DNA of 64,000 nt from Anticarsia gemmatalis (taxonomy: Eukaryota > Arthropoda > Insecta > Lepidoptera > Erebidae). The translations under genes were made by a program, and so were the position numbers. The notes beneath the pieces were generated by a model. That model saw nothing but the letters and a program-made list of their open reading frames with translations, made no database searches and was not told where the DNA came from. Location: NCBI RefSeq assembly GCF_050436995.1, contig NC_134757.1, positions 13,032,501 to 13,096,500 on the forward strand, in the 5' to 3' direction. Positions 14,701 to 27,900 of the stretch are shown piece after piece; within the stretch, counting starts at the first letter, position 1, and every line of letters begins with the position of its first letter.

Positions 14701-15122
14701 ACGTAAGGCTCCGGTTCTAATTAATTAGTAATATCAGGTTTATGCCAGCTCAGGAGCTCATTATTTACTAATTATGTTTGTTAATGTAAAAATAGAAGTA
14801 GAATAAATGTACTGAAAACTTTGTGCATTGTTTTATAGAAACTATTGATATGAGTAACTTTACGGTTGAAAGTGATTTAATGATAAAAGCTGATTGTTGT
14901 TTATTTAGGAAAAATACTTATGTAACTAACCGTATGTAACTTTAAATTGAAACTGCACAAAAGCGGGATTTTAACTATAAATATTAATTTTGCCGAGCGG
15001 AATACGTACCACTGTTGGCAGCAAGACGTTAGAGAAATAGCTAGTACTACTACGAGGTACCTTCTAAGTAAGTGGATTTATCGTTTACGAGAATCTGTTT
15101 CAGTGCGAGTAGTACCAATACT

Positions 15123-15430
15123 GCGTATGTATCCGCTAAGCCTTTCTCCAAGCTATATTGAAGTCGGCTTCCAGTCTCACCGGATGCAGCTGAATACCAG
15201 TGTTTTACATTGAGCGACTGCCTATCTGACCTCCACAAGGGGTAACACGATACCCTTTTGTAAGACTGGTTGTCAGACTTTCAAGCTTCTGTCTACTGTT
15301 AACGACTGTCAAAGAACTTCCCACAATTTAACGTGCCTTCCGAAACACGGAGGAACTCGATATGTATTGTATAAGATGGTCACCCATCCACAAACCTCGG
15401 TAAGCATGTCTTAACTAAGCCACGAGCTCC
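15123..15430 (-). repeat. SINE with 5S-like head, reversed copy
   Basis: Reverse complement of the 53026 element from its tail (CTAAGCCTTTCTCCAAGC) through GATGCAGCTGAATACCAGTG and ATGGTCACCCATCCACA to the head (TAAGCCACGAGCTCC). The 5S-like core is partly eroded. This copy makes shadow open frames on both strands. Confidence 0.65.
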
Positions 15431-15976
15431 TCTAGTAGCAATACTGCGTAACCAAGTATATTTATCTGAATAGGCTTCAGCCGTGAAAGCGCAAGTGACT
15501 GACTGATTTACTTATTACCTGCCTAATATTAGTACATTAAAACACAAATTAGTATTATTTCCACTCTCTTACTTTACAAAGATATTTCGTATTCTTTTAC
15601 GAATACCTTCACTGAACAGTGATCGCGTATCATTATTTTTATTTCTACCTCAATAAACTTGAAATGTTCGAATTTATTTTCCAAATGTACCTGGTCTCAA
15701 TCGTTGGCTTAACTATTTCTTTGAAAAACTGGTTTTTGTTGAGGCCTGAAGCAAAAAATAGACTATAAACATTTTTATATAGAAATTGGTCAGTGAAATT
15801 GGATTTTATTTTTCTGAGGAAACCCGAAAGAAATATATTTGTAATATCAATTCCTAGTAATGGCGCGCTATAAGGAGAAAGATTACGTTACGAAGTACAA
15901 CCAAACATTTCTTTAAACGTTTTATATACAATTATAGCAAGCAAGTTTGTATACAACACAAATACACTTTCTATTA

Positions 15977-16223
15977 TAAGGTACCTGGGTCAAATATGAC
16001 CAGCCTAAAAATATGGCCACATACCAGTTCCACACCTCTTGCATGGTTCACTTTAACCGACAGTAGGTGACTAGCAAGGCGGTGCTACGACGCGTCGTTA
16101 CGCCGTTCGGATATGCGATACTAGCGACAATTTTCGGTCGCGTTACAATATTTCTTGCCACGTTACAATATAGTGGTGTGTGGCCATATTTTTCAGGTGA
16201 CCGTATTTGACCCAGTCACCTTA
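15977..16223. mobile_element. 247-bp terminal-inverted-repeat MITE
   Basis: Left end TAAGGTACCTGGGTCAAATA, then AAAAATATGGCCACATACC; right end is the imperfect complement (GGTGTGTGGCCATATTTTTC, then ATTTGACCCAGTCACCTTA). The interior holds short repeats of GCGATA/CGACGC type. No coding capacity. Confidence 0.7.
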
Positions 16224-16977
16224 CTTGAATTACTTTTATATATCAGTAGAACTATAAATGTCAAGTTTACGTGACCTAGCAACAACCAGGTTAGCTATTC
16301 AAAATCGATCTCATACGGATTGCTTCATATTTCATGAAATCATCATTAGGAATATTAGTCCCATGTGATAGGAGACGAGGCGTCTTACAATATACAATAC
16401 CGCACACGTTACCAAACTTCAGGTTTCTTTCGAAAATACTAAGGCGGAAATAAAATTTACCTCTTTAGAGTCTTTAGCCTTTACTTATCCTGGTAACTTG
16501 AGACTTTTTTATCACACACTGTTCATATAAGCAGTTCAAATGTTATTTATGTCGCAAAACCAAGTCATATATTTTCTTAAATTTTTGTTCAAATGCAGTT
16601 CGGTTGAAATCACAAGCTATAAATCTTAAGAATGCAAGGCGGAGAGAGATTAATGTGTTCACGGTTAGCGCGGTGTGAGTCGATATCACGGTTACTTGTA
16701 AACGGTTGAATAAAGTTATTCATGTAGTTGATACATTGAGAGAACTTAAGTGCAGTATTTGTAAGTAGTTTTTCTTATTGTTAGTTAAGAAGACCGTAAA
16801 AATAAGATACATTATATTAGTTACTTATATCAATCAAAGAACTAATAAGCCGATTTTGATTCTAATATTATATAAAAACGAATAATTGATGTTTTAGATT
16901 ATCACAAATGACATTTTGTGAGCACGTATGTCGAGATTTCAGTAAGTTTAAGTGGGTTTAGTAGGTACTCACGAAGT

Positions 16978-17153
16978 TCATGCTTCGGCAGTTATCCCGC
17001 CGCACGCCGCCACAAGCGGCCGTGAGGATACACGTGGCGGTTTAGTGGGTATGCCCGCCCTGCTGGCGGGAGAGTCCCACATAACCCTGCACTCCACCCA
17101 GAGTGCAGGTGTATGCTTAATGCATTAGCCACGTAAAAAAAAAAAAAAAAAAA
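16978..17153 (+). mobile_element. 5'-truncated LINE tail with target-site duplication
   Basis: A 176-bp GC-rich insert ending in 19 A residues (17135-17153) is flanked by the identical 14-mer GGTACTCACGAAGT at 16964-16977 and 17154-17167. This is the signature of target-primed reverse transcription. The insert (GGTTTAGTGGGTATGCCCGC, GGGAGAGTCCCACATAACCC) resembles 3' ends of lepidopteran non-LTR retrotransposons; the clade is not determined. Confidence 0.8.
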
Positions 17154-17211
17154 GGTACTCACGAAGTAGAAATGGACAAAGTTTCGTGTCACGCAGTAAT
17201 AGCTACACCAA

Positions 17212-17267
17212 TCTATACTAATATTATTAAAATTGTAGAGTTTGTTTGTGTTGCGCGGGTCAGTTAG
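17212..17267 (+). mobile_element. Internally deleted Helitron remnant
   Basis: 56 bp joining the 5' tip (TCTATACTAATATTATTAAA) and GAGTTTGTTTGTG to the 3' tip (TTGCGCGGGTCAGTTAG) of the same family. Confidence 0.6.
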
Positions 17268-18626
17268 TTAAGGATAAAGATAATTGTTATTAAAGACCAG
17301 CAGTAAGTATGGCCACTATCTCTTCAAAACTTCACTTTATCCTACTGACTTGGGTCACTTTACTCAAATATTACATATAATATATTACCTTATATTAAAG
17401 ACCTATACAAGTATTGATATTATTCAAACAAGTAAGTACATAGCAACAGATTAGCCGGAACGTGCCCCGGTATCAGTTAGTACAGCCATGTATCGAGACC
17501 GCCGGATTATGCGCTCAGCAACCACTTAGCGTTTAAGCATATTGATATTAGCTATCATTATATACAGTACGTGTTACTGAGTGATCCATTATTGTTCCAC
17601 TAACTAAAGTCTCCGGGATTGCCCGTTTTGGTGTAGCTTTGGTAATAATAGTACCTAGTACGTGTAAAATCGGTTCAGCTCTTCAATAGCATATTTTAAC
17701 GTAAAGAGACTTTAACAAACAATTAACATTTACTATGTTAGGAACTTATACATACATACATTATACCACGCATATTATATCCGAACGTATATGCAAATGT
17801 GTTTGAAACACACCCGCGTTTCGCCATTAACACTGTAAGTCCCGTAAAGTAACGTTTATGCCCGCGTAAAAAATAGTTGGTGTCTTTTCCCGAAATATAA
17901 CATATGACGCCAACAAATTTTATCCAAATCGGGTAAGCCGTATTGATGTGGCAACAGTTAAAAAGCGAGAATAAAACATTGCGCACCATCAAAGATTCAA
18001 AGATCAAATTATTTTATAAAATCATCATCACAATGTATCTTTCACGGTGCTTAAATTACCGACTATTAAAATTGTTCGTTAGTTTTGCACTAAAGTAATA
18101 AAACTGATCTCTCATATTACTAATTGACCAATTTGTAAGCGGAATACATAGTAACAAACCACACAGACACACGGAAGCGCTATTCACATCCGTTCATGTA
18201 AATTGAAATAAACAAATACCAGCACCAATGCTTTATTTATAGCATTTAATATTTCGCTGAAAAGCTGAACATTAATTCCAATTATGTGCTTTTGAAATGT
18301 GTTAATAAATCATAATGTGAAAAGATTTGCAGAAATAGTTCCGCCGTGTTCGCTTTAATTCTCGCATCCCCTATATATTAAACATGCATGACTTATTGTA
18401 TTTTCTGACAAACAAATATATTTAATAATAATTTAAGAAATAATTTCATACAGAACTTTGTCCGCGTGGTAGTATTCATCCCCTTTTTATCCCCTTAAGG
18501 ATGGAATCTATCAAGATCGTTTCTAAGAGGATGCCTACGTCTCAGTAGCATTACGCATGCCAAATTTCAGCCCGATCTGTCCAGCGGTTTCGACTATGCG
18601 TTGATAGATAACTATGTCAACCAATG

Positions 18627-18722
18627 CCCGGTTCTGGGGCACGTTTAGCGGTAGTTTTTCTATTCAGACTCTATTACGCTATTAAATAGATAAGCTACCG
18701 CTAATTGTACCTCAGAAACCAG
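18627..18722. mobile_element. Short MITE, same family, copy 2
   Basis: Left CCCGGTTCTGGGGCACGTTT then AGCGGTAGTTTTT; right AGCTACCGCTAATTGTACCT then CAGAAACC. Strong terminal inverted repeats of about 30 bp. Confidence 0.65.
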
Positions 18723-18961
18723 GGATAGATAAACTAATCAATGAAAACATATCTTACAGAAAATTGTGTAAAAACCTCTCGGGCAGAGTAACTCACGAGG
18801 TTTATATTCAGCGGTAAAGCAAAAGACAATATTTCCTCATAGAATTTAGTACGTGTCGGAAGCGCGTGCCTTGAGTCTGAATGCGTAAATCCTGCGTGGA
18901 AGACGGATGCAAAATCTACACTTATTTACTTCCTCAAAATCGTCCTTCGTCGTTAATATTA

Positions 18962-19150
18962 TCTATACTAATATTATAAAGCTGAAGAGTTTGTTTGTTT
19001 GTTTGAACGCGCTAATCTTAGGAACTACGGGTCCGATTTGAAATTATTTCATTGTAAGATAGCCCATTTATCGAGGAAGGCTATATATCATCACGCTACG
19101 ACCAATAGGAGCAGAGTACCTGTCAAAAATGTTACAAAAACGGGAAAACT
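18962..19150 (+). mobile_element. 3'-truncated Helitron copy
   Basis: Starts TCTATACTAATATTATAAAG and follows the 48310 copy through ATCATCACGCTACGACCAAT and ACAAAAACGGGAAAA, then diverges and lacks the CTAG end. Confidence 0.7.
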
Positions 19151-19865
19151 ATTACTAAAATAGTTACATAATAATTGATTTAAAAAATCAAATCATTTAT
19201 TCTTCAGTCAATTATACAGAGAGTGAATATACCGCCTGTTCGAAAGATAGGGCCAATGAGAAGAGCTGGCAAGAAACTCCTAGCCACTCTTTTAATCGCC
19301 TCTTAATTATTTGAAAGACAAACAGCGACAACAACTTACTTTACACGATGTTTATAAGTACCAGACAGTAAGTAAGGAAAATTATCTTAATGAGTCCTCT
19401 CCTTTAGCAATAAAATTCAAAGTAAGGTAATTAAGTTAGCGATTGTATTCGGTTACACTCTAAGTACGTATTAAGTAACTAAGTACGTACTAAGTAACTA
19501 AGGAAACAGTTTAGTATGACAAACTTGAAGCCAACTGCTTTCTTCGTACTAATTTGTTCACAACTTTTTCTTTTGTAGAGATAAGTTGACAGATGGATTT
19601 ATGAGTATAAAGTTTGTGTTATTAAGAACTTGGAGCGTCTTTTATGTCAAAACTCAGGCATTGCATGGTTTTAGTCACTTTTATCGCAGATTTCACCGTA
19701 CTCAAGACAGTTTTATAGCTGAAAATATTGTTTTTAAATTCGGAATTGCTAAGATAAGTAATTAAAGATTTAATTTAAAATGTTTCACACAAAATTAGTT
19801 GATATTGCTACAGTTTCATAAGTCTATAAATTTATTTTAAGTCAATAGTTAAGTTTGATCACTTG

Positions 19866-20060
19866 TCTACGTGGCCCAGTGGTTTACGTCGCCACGCCGC
19901 TACCATTGCACCGGGAGGTCGTGGATTCGATTCCTACACGGAACAACTGTTTGTGCGATCTTGTAACTATTACAAACATACAATTATAATGGATCGACAA
20001 CTCCGAGGAACAAGAGAACTTTTTAGTGCGGGAGTTGTCTTTTTAAAGAAAAAAAAAAGG
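19866..20060 (+). repeat. tRNA-derived SINE, same family as 30670
   Basis: A box TGGCCCAGTGG (19872-19882), B box GATTCGATTCC (19924-19934), body GGAACAAGAGAACTTTTTAG and TGCGGGAGTTGTC, then an A-rich tail. It opens a 67-codon frame that is not a gene. Confidence 0.75.
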
Positions 20061-20630
20061 TTTTAAATGTAAAATCCATATTCAGTATAAACATAAGTTA
20101 AGTGCAATAAAACCTTATTCATGTTTCAAAATAGCGCAGAGCAACATTTCACAGAGCGCAAATTGGAACAGTCATAATGAATCCATTCATAACTTTCAAG
20201 CCAAACAAACACATTAAGCCTTCTGATTGAAAGCAATCACTGAATTATTGAAACTGATGGGATTATTCCACTAGCAAATAAATAGTTATGTGACTTATAA
20301 GTTAACAGCAACATTTATTTATAGAAGTAAATGGTTTAAAAGCAAAACGACTTTTAATATACAGTTAAAACTATCATAGTTAGCGCTAACTGGTCGATAA
20401 ACGATCAGTTAGTAAAACCTTTAATATTATTTACATTTGTGGTCACTCATGGGTGTATAAACTAAGTGTTTAGAGGACACAAAAAGTACTCTATTTATAG
20501 ATAAAGATAAAAAGCAAGTAAGTAATAGCAAATACCAATAGAAGGACTTGCAATAGTGACTTGAAATTACAACATTATATTGAAAAAAAGAAGTGAAGTA
20601 AGTTGTCAAGATACTCAAAAACTGACAACC

Positions 20631-20882
20631 ACTGTGGCGCGGTCGATAGTAGATCCTACTGCTGATCATAAGGTTTCGGGTTTGAATTTCGGGTCAGGCA
20701 AAGTGCTGTGGGTATTTTCTAATTATATTAGAATGTTTATTAATAGCAGTCCGGAGTTTGGTAATAGGCTCGCCTCCCACTACATGGGACTAACATTGTT
20801 AATAGCCCCATATTGGTGTATTTTATACACCTCACAAACTTTCGGGCATAACAGAAATGTGATTACGTATGTATGTAGAAAC
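20631..20882 (+). repeat. tRNA-derived SINE, second family
   Basis: A-box-like TGTGGCGCGGTCG, B-box-like GGGTTTGAATTTC, then a body with CTCCCACTACATGGGACTAA and TTTATACACCTC. The body recurs reversed at 27528-27645, and as a scrap at about 16340-16385. Confidence 0.6.
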
Positions 20883-21780
20883 TATCACCAAACTTAACAC
20901 TAAATATAGTAATGGGGCAATTTAAACCAAGACATTATTGATAAAGTCGGTCGTACTACGCTTGTATATAATGGCCTCGTCACACACACCCACCGAATTA
21001 ACCAAGTGTCAAATTCGATCGCCTCTATCAAAGTAATTTCAATTTGCAATCCAGCCATTCAATTATTATTCTCGTATAGAGTACGGGGGAGTATGGGGTA
21101 TAAACTTGTGTCGCGGTTTTGTACAACGCTGGGTTTATAATATAATATGAAAATAGTTCTTGAGTGTTGAAAATGAAGTACATGACGGGAGAGTGCTATT
21201 TAAAAGACATTGTTAAAGTTTAGGTATAGCGAATTTATATTGGTAAGTTTATGGGTTTTTTTTTGAGATGCTTTCTGTTTTGAAAGAAAACCTGTTTTAT
21301 GTACATTAAGAAGACGTATATTTTTTATGTGTGTATTATATCTGATATTTGTGAAAAGGCTATAAAATAAATAATGACGTCAGATTTGACTTAACTTTCT
21401 TAACTTTCTTTTACTTTTACATTGGATAAACTACACAAAAAATTATATATAGCGTTGTTCCGGTGCCAATTTGTTTTGATTTGTATTAGTGTGGCTTACT
21501 AGCAAGTAGGTACACTAAATAACATAATTCGGTACCTCAGATTAATTAAAAAAAAAAATAATAATAACAACGAAATGAAATACTGACATTTAGGACAAAG
21601 TTACAGTAATAAACCTTCCACCAGTTTTAAAAGTAAAGTCTCACCATTCTATATGAACCAGCCTTTACTTCAAAAGCAATATTCCCGTCAGTTATATAGA
21701 ACCTTATTTCATTGGAACTTTTTACCTCGGCGCGGAATAAAAACGTCAATGTCAGAGGTCCTTTTGTCAAGTTTACGTAA

Positions 21781-21879
21781 ATAATAAGAAAATACGAGAG
21801 AAAGCTTTTTATTTGTTTACCTTTTTGTATTGAGAGTTGTTATTTAGAGTTTTACAAGTATTTTGTGTTCTACGGAGTT
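21781..21879 (+). promoter_or_regulatory. Probable 5' leader of the DLEC1-like gene
   Basis: An in-frame TAA at 21778-21780 precedes the proposed start codon and no other in-frame ATG lies between, so the ATG at 21880 is the first usable start in this frame. I see no convincing TATA box or initiator, so the transcription start is not placed. It may lie in this AT-rich stretch or in an unseen upstream exon. Confidence 0.3.
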
Positions 21880-21914
21880 ATGGCTGATAACTTGCCGCTG
21901 ATTCCTGGGAAAGG
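21880..21914 (+). CDS. DLEC1: DLEC1-like exon 1 (start, 35 nt coding)
   Basis: ATG followed by GCT opens MADNLPLIPGK plus two bases (GG), directly followed by a GTTAGT donor. The two left-over bases need one base from the next exon, and exon 2 supplies exactly one (A), giving GGA (Gly). An in-frame stop lies 100 nt upstream, so this is the first ATG of the frame. The N-terminus is much shorter than in human DLEC1. The call rests on start context, donor and phase only; a missed exon or another first exon is possible. Intron 1 (21915-23758) holds a small MITE at 22172-22280 and otherwise AT-rich sequence with no feature I can name. Confidence 0.55.
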
Positions 21915-24900
21915 GTTAGTTTTACTTGTGAATGAAAAACATTCAGTAAAACCTTTTTGGACCTGCAAATAAAGCGAATTGGTTGTTTTAATTTACCACC
22001 ATGTGCGAGTAGAGCAAAATGCCTAATCCAATATCGAATAAAAATAAAATATTTTTCTGTTTGTCAAGTTCATTATATCATAGAAGGTGCCCTTAATGGA
22101 TGTGTCTACTTTAAAACACAGAGCCTGTTTCTCAGTTTAAAAGTGTTAATCCTGTAGTTATCTTAAATATGCCCGGTGTCTGATGCACATTTAGCGGTAG
22201 TTTATCTATTAAAAATGTTTTTTTTTATAAACTGCGCTATTGAATATATAAACTACCGCTAAATGTACCTCAGAAACGGGTGGTTAACCAACCACTAATT
22301 GAGATAATGAGTAATTTGTCAAATACAATGTACTAAGAAAGACAATCAAGCATGCCATCTCCGCAGACTCATAGAATAATACAATTATTTTCCAGCATAT
22401 TATTAGAATGAGTGTGTCTGTTTGTGTGAATGTCTGACGTAACCGTCGTGATTTCACACTCACTGATCACTTTGGATTCCACGAAACAGTCCAGACTTTG
22501 TGTCTACAAATAGAATGTTATTAACCAAATCTATTATATTAGCACGTGTAGGAATATTATTATATTACCCCTTTGTGTCTCTGCTCGTTTTGCAAGATTT
22601 GGCATGCTTTTAGTTTAAATGGAGATATGAGTACCTAATACCTATTAAATCTACTATAAACCTAAGAACGTATAAAAGTATTAAGGATATTTAAAAAATG
22701 CGACAAAGCTCCGTTTTGTCTTCTATAACATTACTTTTTTAAGACGTTATAACATCTTCTGTAAACATCTGTGGAAACTCTTTAGGCTTAAGTTAAAGAT
22801 ATTCCACTTAACCAAATTTATCATATTTATAAGGTGTTTGTTTCCCAAAGAATATATGAATAAAAATAAGACTATGAAGTATCGTAATATCTTTCAATAG
22901 TCGGTTTTTTGTTACTTTCTTCTGTTTGCTTGAAGAGTAAACCAATGTATAATGTAAGTAGGTAAAAAATAGAGTTAACATATAAAATGGCTTTTATTTT
23001 GACACTCCATTTAGCTACAAAAAATGGTATAAATTTAACTATAAAACATAGATTTTCTGCAAAATTTGCGCTCAAAAACTCTGTATCCAATATCACCTAT
23101 TTTACAATTTATGAATAAAATTTGTTATACGCATAATGGCGCTTTTTTACAGCCACCTTCTTGTAAATAATAAAGTTTTTCACATAAAGTAGATTACGCC
23201 TTTCACATGAATAGTAAATGATACTATAAAATAATATTATTTATGGGTGATAAGCAAGAATACAATCAAGTTTAATGCGTCTGCATTCTGAAACTGAATT
23301 AAGATAAGTGTTGTGTTTATAGCTTACATGGCTTAAATAAACTTTTTTTACGGAGATGAATTGTGTTGAAATAATTATTCTTAAATCGTGTTAGTTCATT
23401 CCATCTCGCATGCTATGCCTCCTTTATGCACATAGTTTATTTAATGAATTTTGTTCTATGATTGCTCTTTTTTTAATTTGTACCCTCTTTGAATTTTCAT
23501 CGCTTCTTATCTTTTTTTTTCAATTTATGTTATTATTTACGTTCAGCTGACAAAAATTACTAACCTAAGATTGGTAGCCAGTGTATCGTTTTTGAAACGT
23601 CGACCTTCATTGGTTTTTTTCAGTAAGACTATAATACAAACCTAGTATAATTCCAAGTACCAACTGATTAAAAACTTTCAGTCATACATAGACGTCTATT
23701 TAACAAATATCCACGTGTACGAATAGTAAACGATAAATCTATCTCATGTCTGTTTCAGAGCGGTATGCACCGACGTCCGACCCGTGCTCCGGACTGTGTT
23801 CCGTGAACTGGACTACTTGCCCCCGCTGACAATAGACGGCTCCTCCGAAGAGACCAAGACTGCTGGCGACGGAGACCACACCGCACCTTCTGCTGAGCCT
23901 TGGGTAACATAAATAAGATATAATAATAAATATGATTGGACAACTCATACACGGTTAATTAAAAACTGAATATTATGAAATTGAAAAACTGATAATCTTA
24001 CTTAAATAGCTAAAAATAACACTCTAGTCATCACATAAATATTTGTCCCGGGTAGGTTTGAACCTCCCACACGCGCCGCTTTGGTTATTGCGGCGTGAGA
24101 CCGCGTTACCCGCTGCACCGAACTACTAAACGATAAACAGTAAACACTTTTTTTACTTCTTTCTTTTGTTTCTGCACGCTTTCGTTCTGCGTGTATTATA
24201 TTTATGCTCCAAAAATAATAATTTATTTATTGAGTCACAAGTAAATGTCTACAGCCAAGAATTATTTGATTAATAAATATTAAGTCCTGCAGTCCCAAAA
24301 GAATTGTGTACATTGTTGAAATTTATGTAGAAAAGCAATCCAATCTGTCTTCGAAATGTTCTCTCAAGCGTCCAATGTATTACAATACAAGTCTCCCTCA
24401 TAGCTCATCTTATATCCATACTACCTTCCGATTGTAGCCGTACATTGTTTGGCTACATCTTCAAGGGTTCGTAAACTCTCATATATTTCATTTTCGGTAG
24501 AACTATGCGGCATTTTCCGCTCCGGTGAGCTCATAGACGTGTTCCGGGATTGCCATTTGCATAGTTTTTGCTTCGACGGCCATCTAACTATGTGTCCGTC
24601 CCGTTAAGCAAGGGTTGCTAAATGGACTAAATCATGCTTGAAATAAAAATATTACGGAAATGTGCCGTCTGGAGATGTTTTGTTGTGTTGTTTGGTGCTT
24701 TGATACTTTTCTTTGTTGTATGCCAATTGAACTTTCGCTTCACTAAATTCACTTTCACTTTTTTGCACAAACAGCAATTTTTATAACATTGTGATCGTAT
24801 TAAATAAGCCCTGTTTTTACAAGGTTAGAGTCTAAGACATAAAATTTTAGGCAAAAAACAAACAACTGAAAAAGATACATATTTGTTTTTAGTAATGTTG

Positions 24901-27900
24901 CTATGCAATATCGGTGAAGGAAAGCTCGATAAGCTGAGAAAATCTCCCTAGACAGAGGTTTTTTGCAGAACATTCAAATCTTTACTACCTAAGTCTCATA
25001 TTCCATTAAAATTACCTATTAACAAACCAGCAACAAAAAATCTAATCCATTTAAAATAGCACAGGCTTATTTGAGCACACCACGTACAAAAACGGCAGGC
25101 TTATATTATGTAACCGTGTCACAGAGCTAGGTGTCATCGTGTCTGCGCCCACGTCCGGGGAAGGCTTACCACATTTACATGAGTTAGGGCACGTGGGCGT
25201 ACTGTTGAGAAGCCTAACATGCGATGAATAATTTTTGTATAACTTTTTTTGTTTTATTTCAAGTGCCTGGTTGTTTTTATGTGACTATCACAGCTCAGAA
25301 TAGCCTAATTAGCTCAGCAAATATTCCAGTGTTTGTGCCTTCAGTGTTTATGCACCTTTGTATTGTATTTCTGCATAGATTTTAAAAAGGTTTGTTTATC
25401 TATGTTAGTTTGAAACTCAACGTATGCTGCTAACGAATTTTTTTAATCAGTATAAAGTTCACGAAACTTAATCCGGATAATCCCACTGGTTCCGAAAAAT
25501 CATTTACTTTTATTCGTTCAAACATTATGCGGTACAACATACATACTATTCATATAGGGATACTAAATTCCCGTCACAGAATTTAATCTAGGAAACACAG
25601 TAAATCCTGCGTCTAAATATTGTAATCTCCGCTTTAACCCTACTGATTAGAACTAAACGTACATCGTATTTGTAACTATGACAATTTGTATGTTTCATGA
25701 AGTTCCGTTTGTCACACGTAAGGCTTAAACCTTAGTTATTTGGATTGTATAAATAAAAAGGATTGTAATTTTCGCGGAAAGGCTTAATTTAAAAGGTTTT
25801 ATTTTAGCAGAGGATAACTGATAATATGTGAATTGTAAATCATAAGTATGTAAACGACAGTAACATTTACAGACAAAATTGCGGACCGCAAGTTTGAAAA
25901 AGCTTCCTAAAACCATTTAACATCTTCAGGATGAAAAACAACCAAACAAATATAAGCAATTTTCCGTAAAGTTACATTACATAACGGTGTAGCAAGTTAT
26001 CCATCATATCGGTTCACCTCGTAACGCGGTGATGCGTAATCCATTTGGATGGCTTTCAAACAAATGTGCTAACTTTCTCCTCTTCAAGTATGAGTGAGGA
26101 ACATTTCAACATCAATGATAAAACGGTTTCAGACTAGCGGTTTTACGCTAGTTTAAAAGTTATACGTTTATGAAAGAGCATGTATGCGCGACATTTCGCA
26201 AACGGGTGGAGACTGAGTGGTTTTTGAACTAAGCGCCTACGTGCTTGGGCACGTAGAAACGTCAGCCAGTGGTTGTCAATTAAGATAACAGTCGTCAAGC
26301 CACGTCAAAGGCCTTCGAAAGGCTTAAATTAACCCATACGATGAAATAATACACGAACTGATTCGAGGCTGCCGGTTTTAACACACTAAAATATAAAAGG
26401 AGTAAGTAGGCAAATCAAAAAATAAATAAAACAACCTTTTTCGCACAAAAAAAACGTTAGTGTTAAATCGCCTTTGCTTGCGAATACGTGAGCCGTTTAT
26501 CTGATGTAACGATGAAATAACATGCGGTTCTGTTCAGGCTTAGGGTTAAGATAGTGTGATTAAGATAAGCCAGGCCTGTAAAGTAATGAAGTCGTGATAA
26601 TTACATTTTTTTGATTAATTACACTCGTTGGGTGAACGTAAATTATTTTCCAAATCTATGTATGTTTATATGAAAATATGAAGATTTATTTAGTTGTCGG
26701 TTTGTTATGGTTTCATGCCGAAAATTTATTGCTATAAGTACCTTCTTTCATGACTTTTAAAAAGTTAAGAAGGAGTCGAAGATAATATCAGAGAGACATG
26801 GACTTTTTGTTTCACAGGCTTTTTAAAATACTTGCGATCGAAGCTGCATGGGTAAGCTAGAGTTAGGTGGTATTCATTCTGATTTTTAGCTTAAATATAA
26901 GACATAATGGTACATTAAATTTGTTTCAGAACTTTATTTTTTTCACCAAACTTGGTAATAATTTAAACTGTTACAAAGTAAAAGTTCAAAATTAGATTTT
27001 GTAAGGCGGCTACAGCGTTTACGTTCAATTTAAAATTTCTTTGACTTTTTAAAAGAATAGTTAGAACATTTTTACATATTATTTTGTCACAAAAACTCTT
27101 AAATTCGTGACTCGTAACTATTTTGTTACAAATGCCTCTAAATTTTCTTTTCTAACTAAATGTCTGTAAATTGTCCAAATTAAAGTCTTTTGGAGCGAGT
27201 CAATTAGAGTTTAAAGCGTTTTTTCCAAGAGTTTTTTTTTTTTATATTTAAACGATACTTATTTAGATACGAAAAAGAGTACTGTACAATTTATTTTCAA
27301 AAATATGTTGATGATATTTTTTATTTGCTTTGTGACTTTAGAAATGTTTTAAAATAACGCTAGTTGTTATTTTAATTGGCTACAGAGAAGCACAGAATCA
27401 TTGTCGGAATTATATTATTCAATCCGATTTATTAGTACAGAGATTAGTGGTGAAACTATTAAACTATGACGCTTTAGTGTCCATGGTATAGGCGCGTAGT
27501 AGCAGCATAATTTGTTTGATTTATTGCAAGCTTGTTATACCCACAGGTCTAGGCAGAGGTGTAAAACAAAGTTAAAGACCACCGATCCACTTTTCACTAA
27601 TGTTAGTCCCATGTAATATGGAGCCTGTGGTCATAATATACTCACCACCTAGTGCACAGAAGCAATTAAATTGTTATTCTATATTATTCTTTAAACAGAT
27701 AGACCAATACAAATCCGAATGCGAAGAGATCTGGGACCACGAAGGCGAGATCAAGCACCAGCACGCAAGAAGGATCGCTCGGCAACCGTTACCGAACATC
27801 TTCAAACTGCATCATCAGAGGGAAGACAAGGAGGTGCCGCAGTGGAGGCTGCAGAGAGGACTCATTGATAGGAAGGACCTTGTGCCTAATATTGAACAGG

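Larger units (their letters stand above)
1..21779. other. Upstream region without a supported gene
   Basis: No reading frame here is longer than about 115 codons and none shows codon bias, linked exons with matching phase, or a family motif I recognise. The sequence is AT-rich with scattered repeat copies listed separately. A few stretches are clearly richer in G and C (about 5630-5770, 7378-7480, 9476-9615, 10610-10700, 14090-14180) and could be regulatory or old repeats. Only 9476-9615 shows a structure (an inverted repeat). Simple repeats include a TG run at 2691-2714 and a CT run near 7166-7178. Untranslated 5' exons of the DLEC1-like gene could lie here unseen. Confidence 0.6.
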
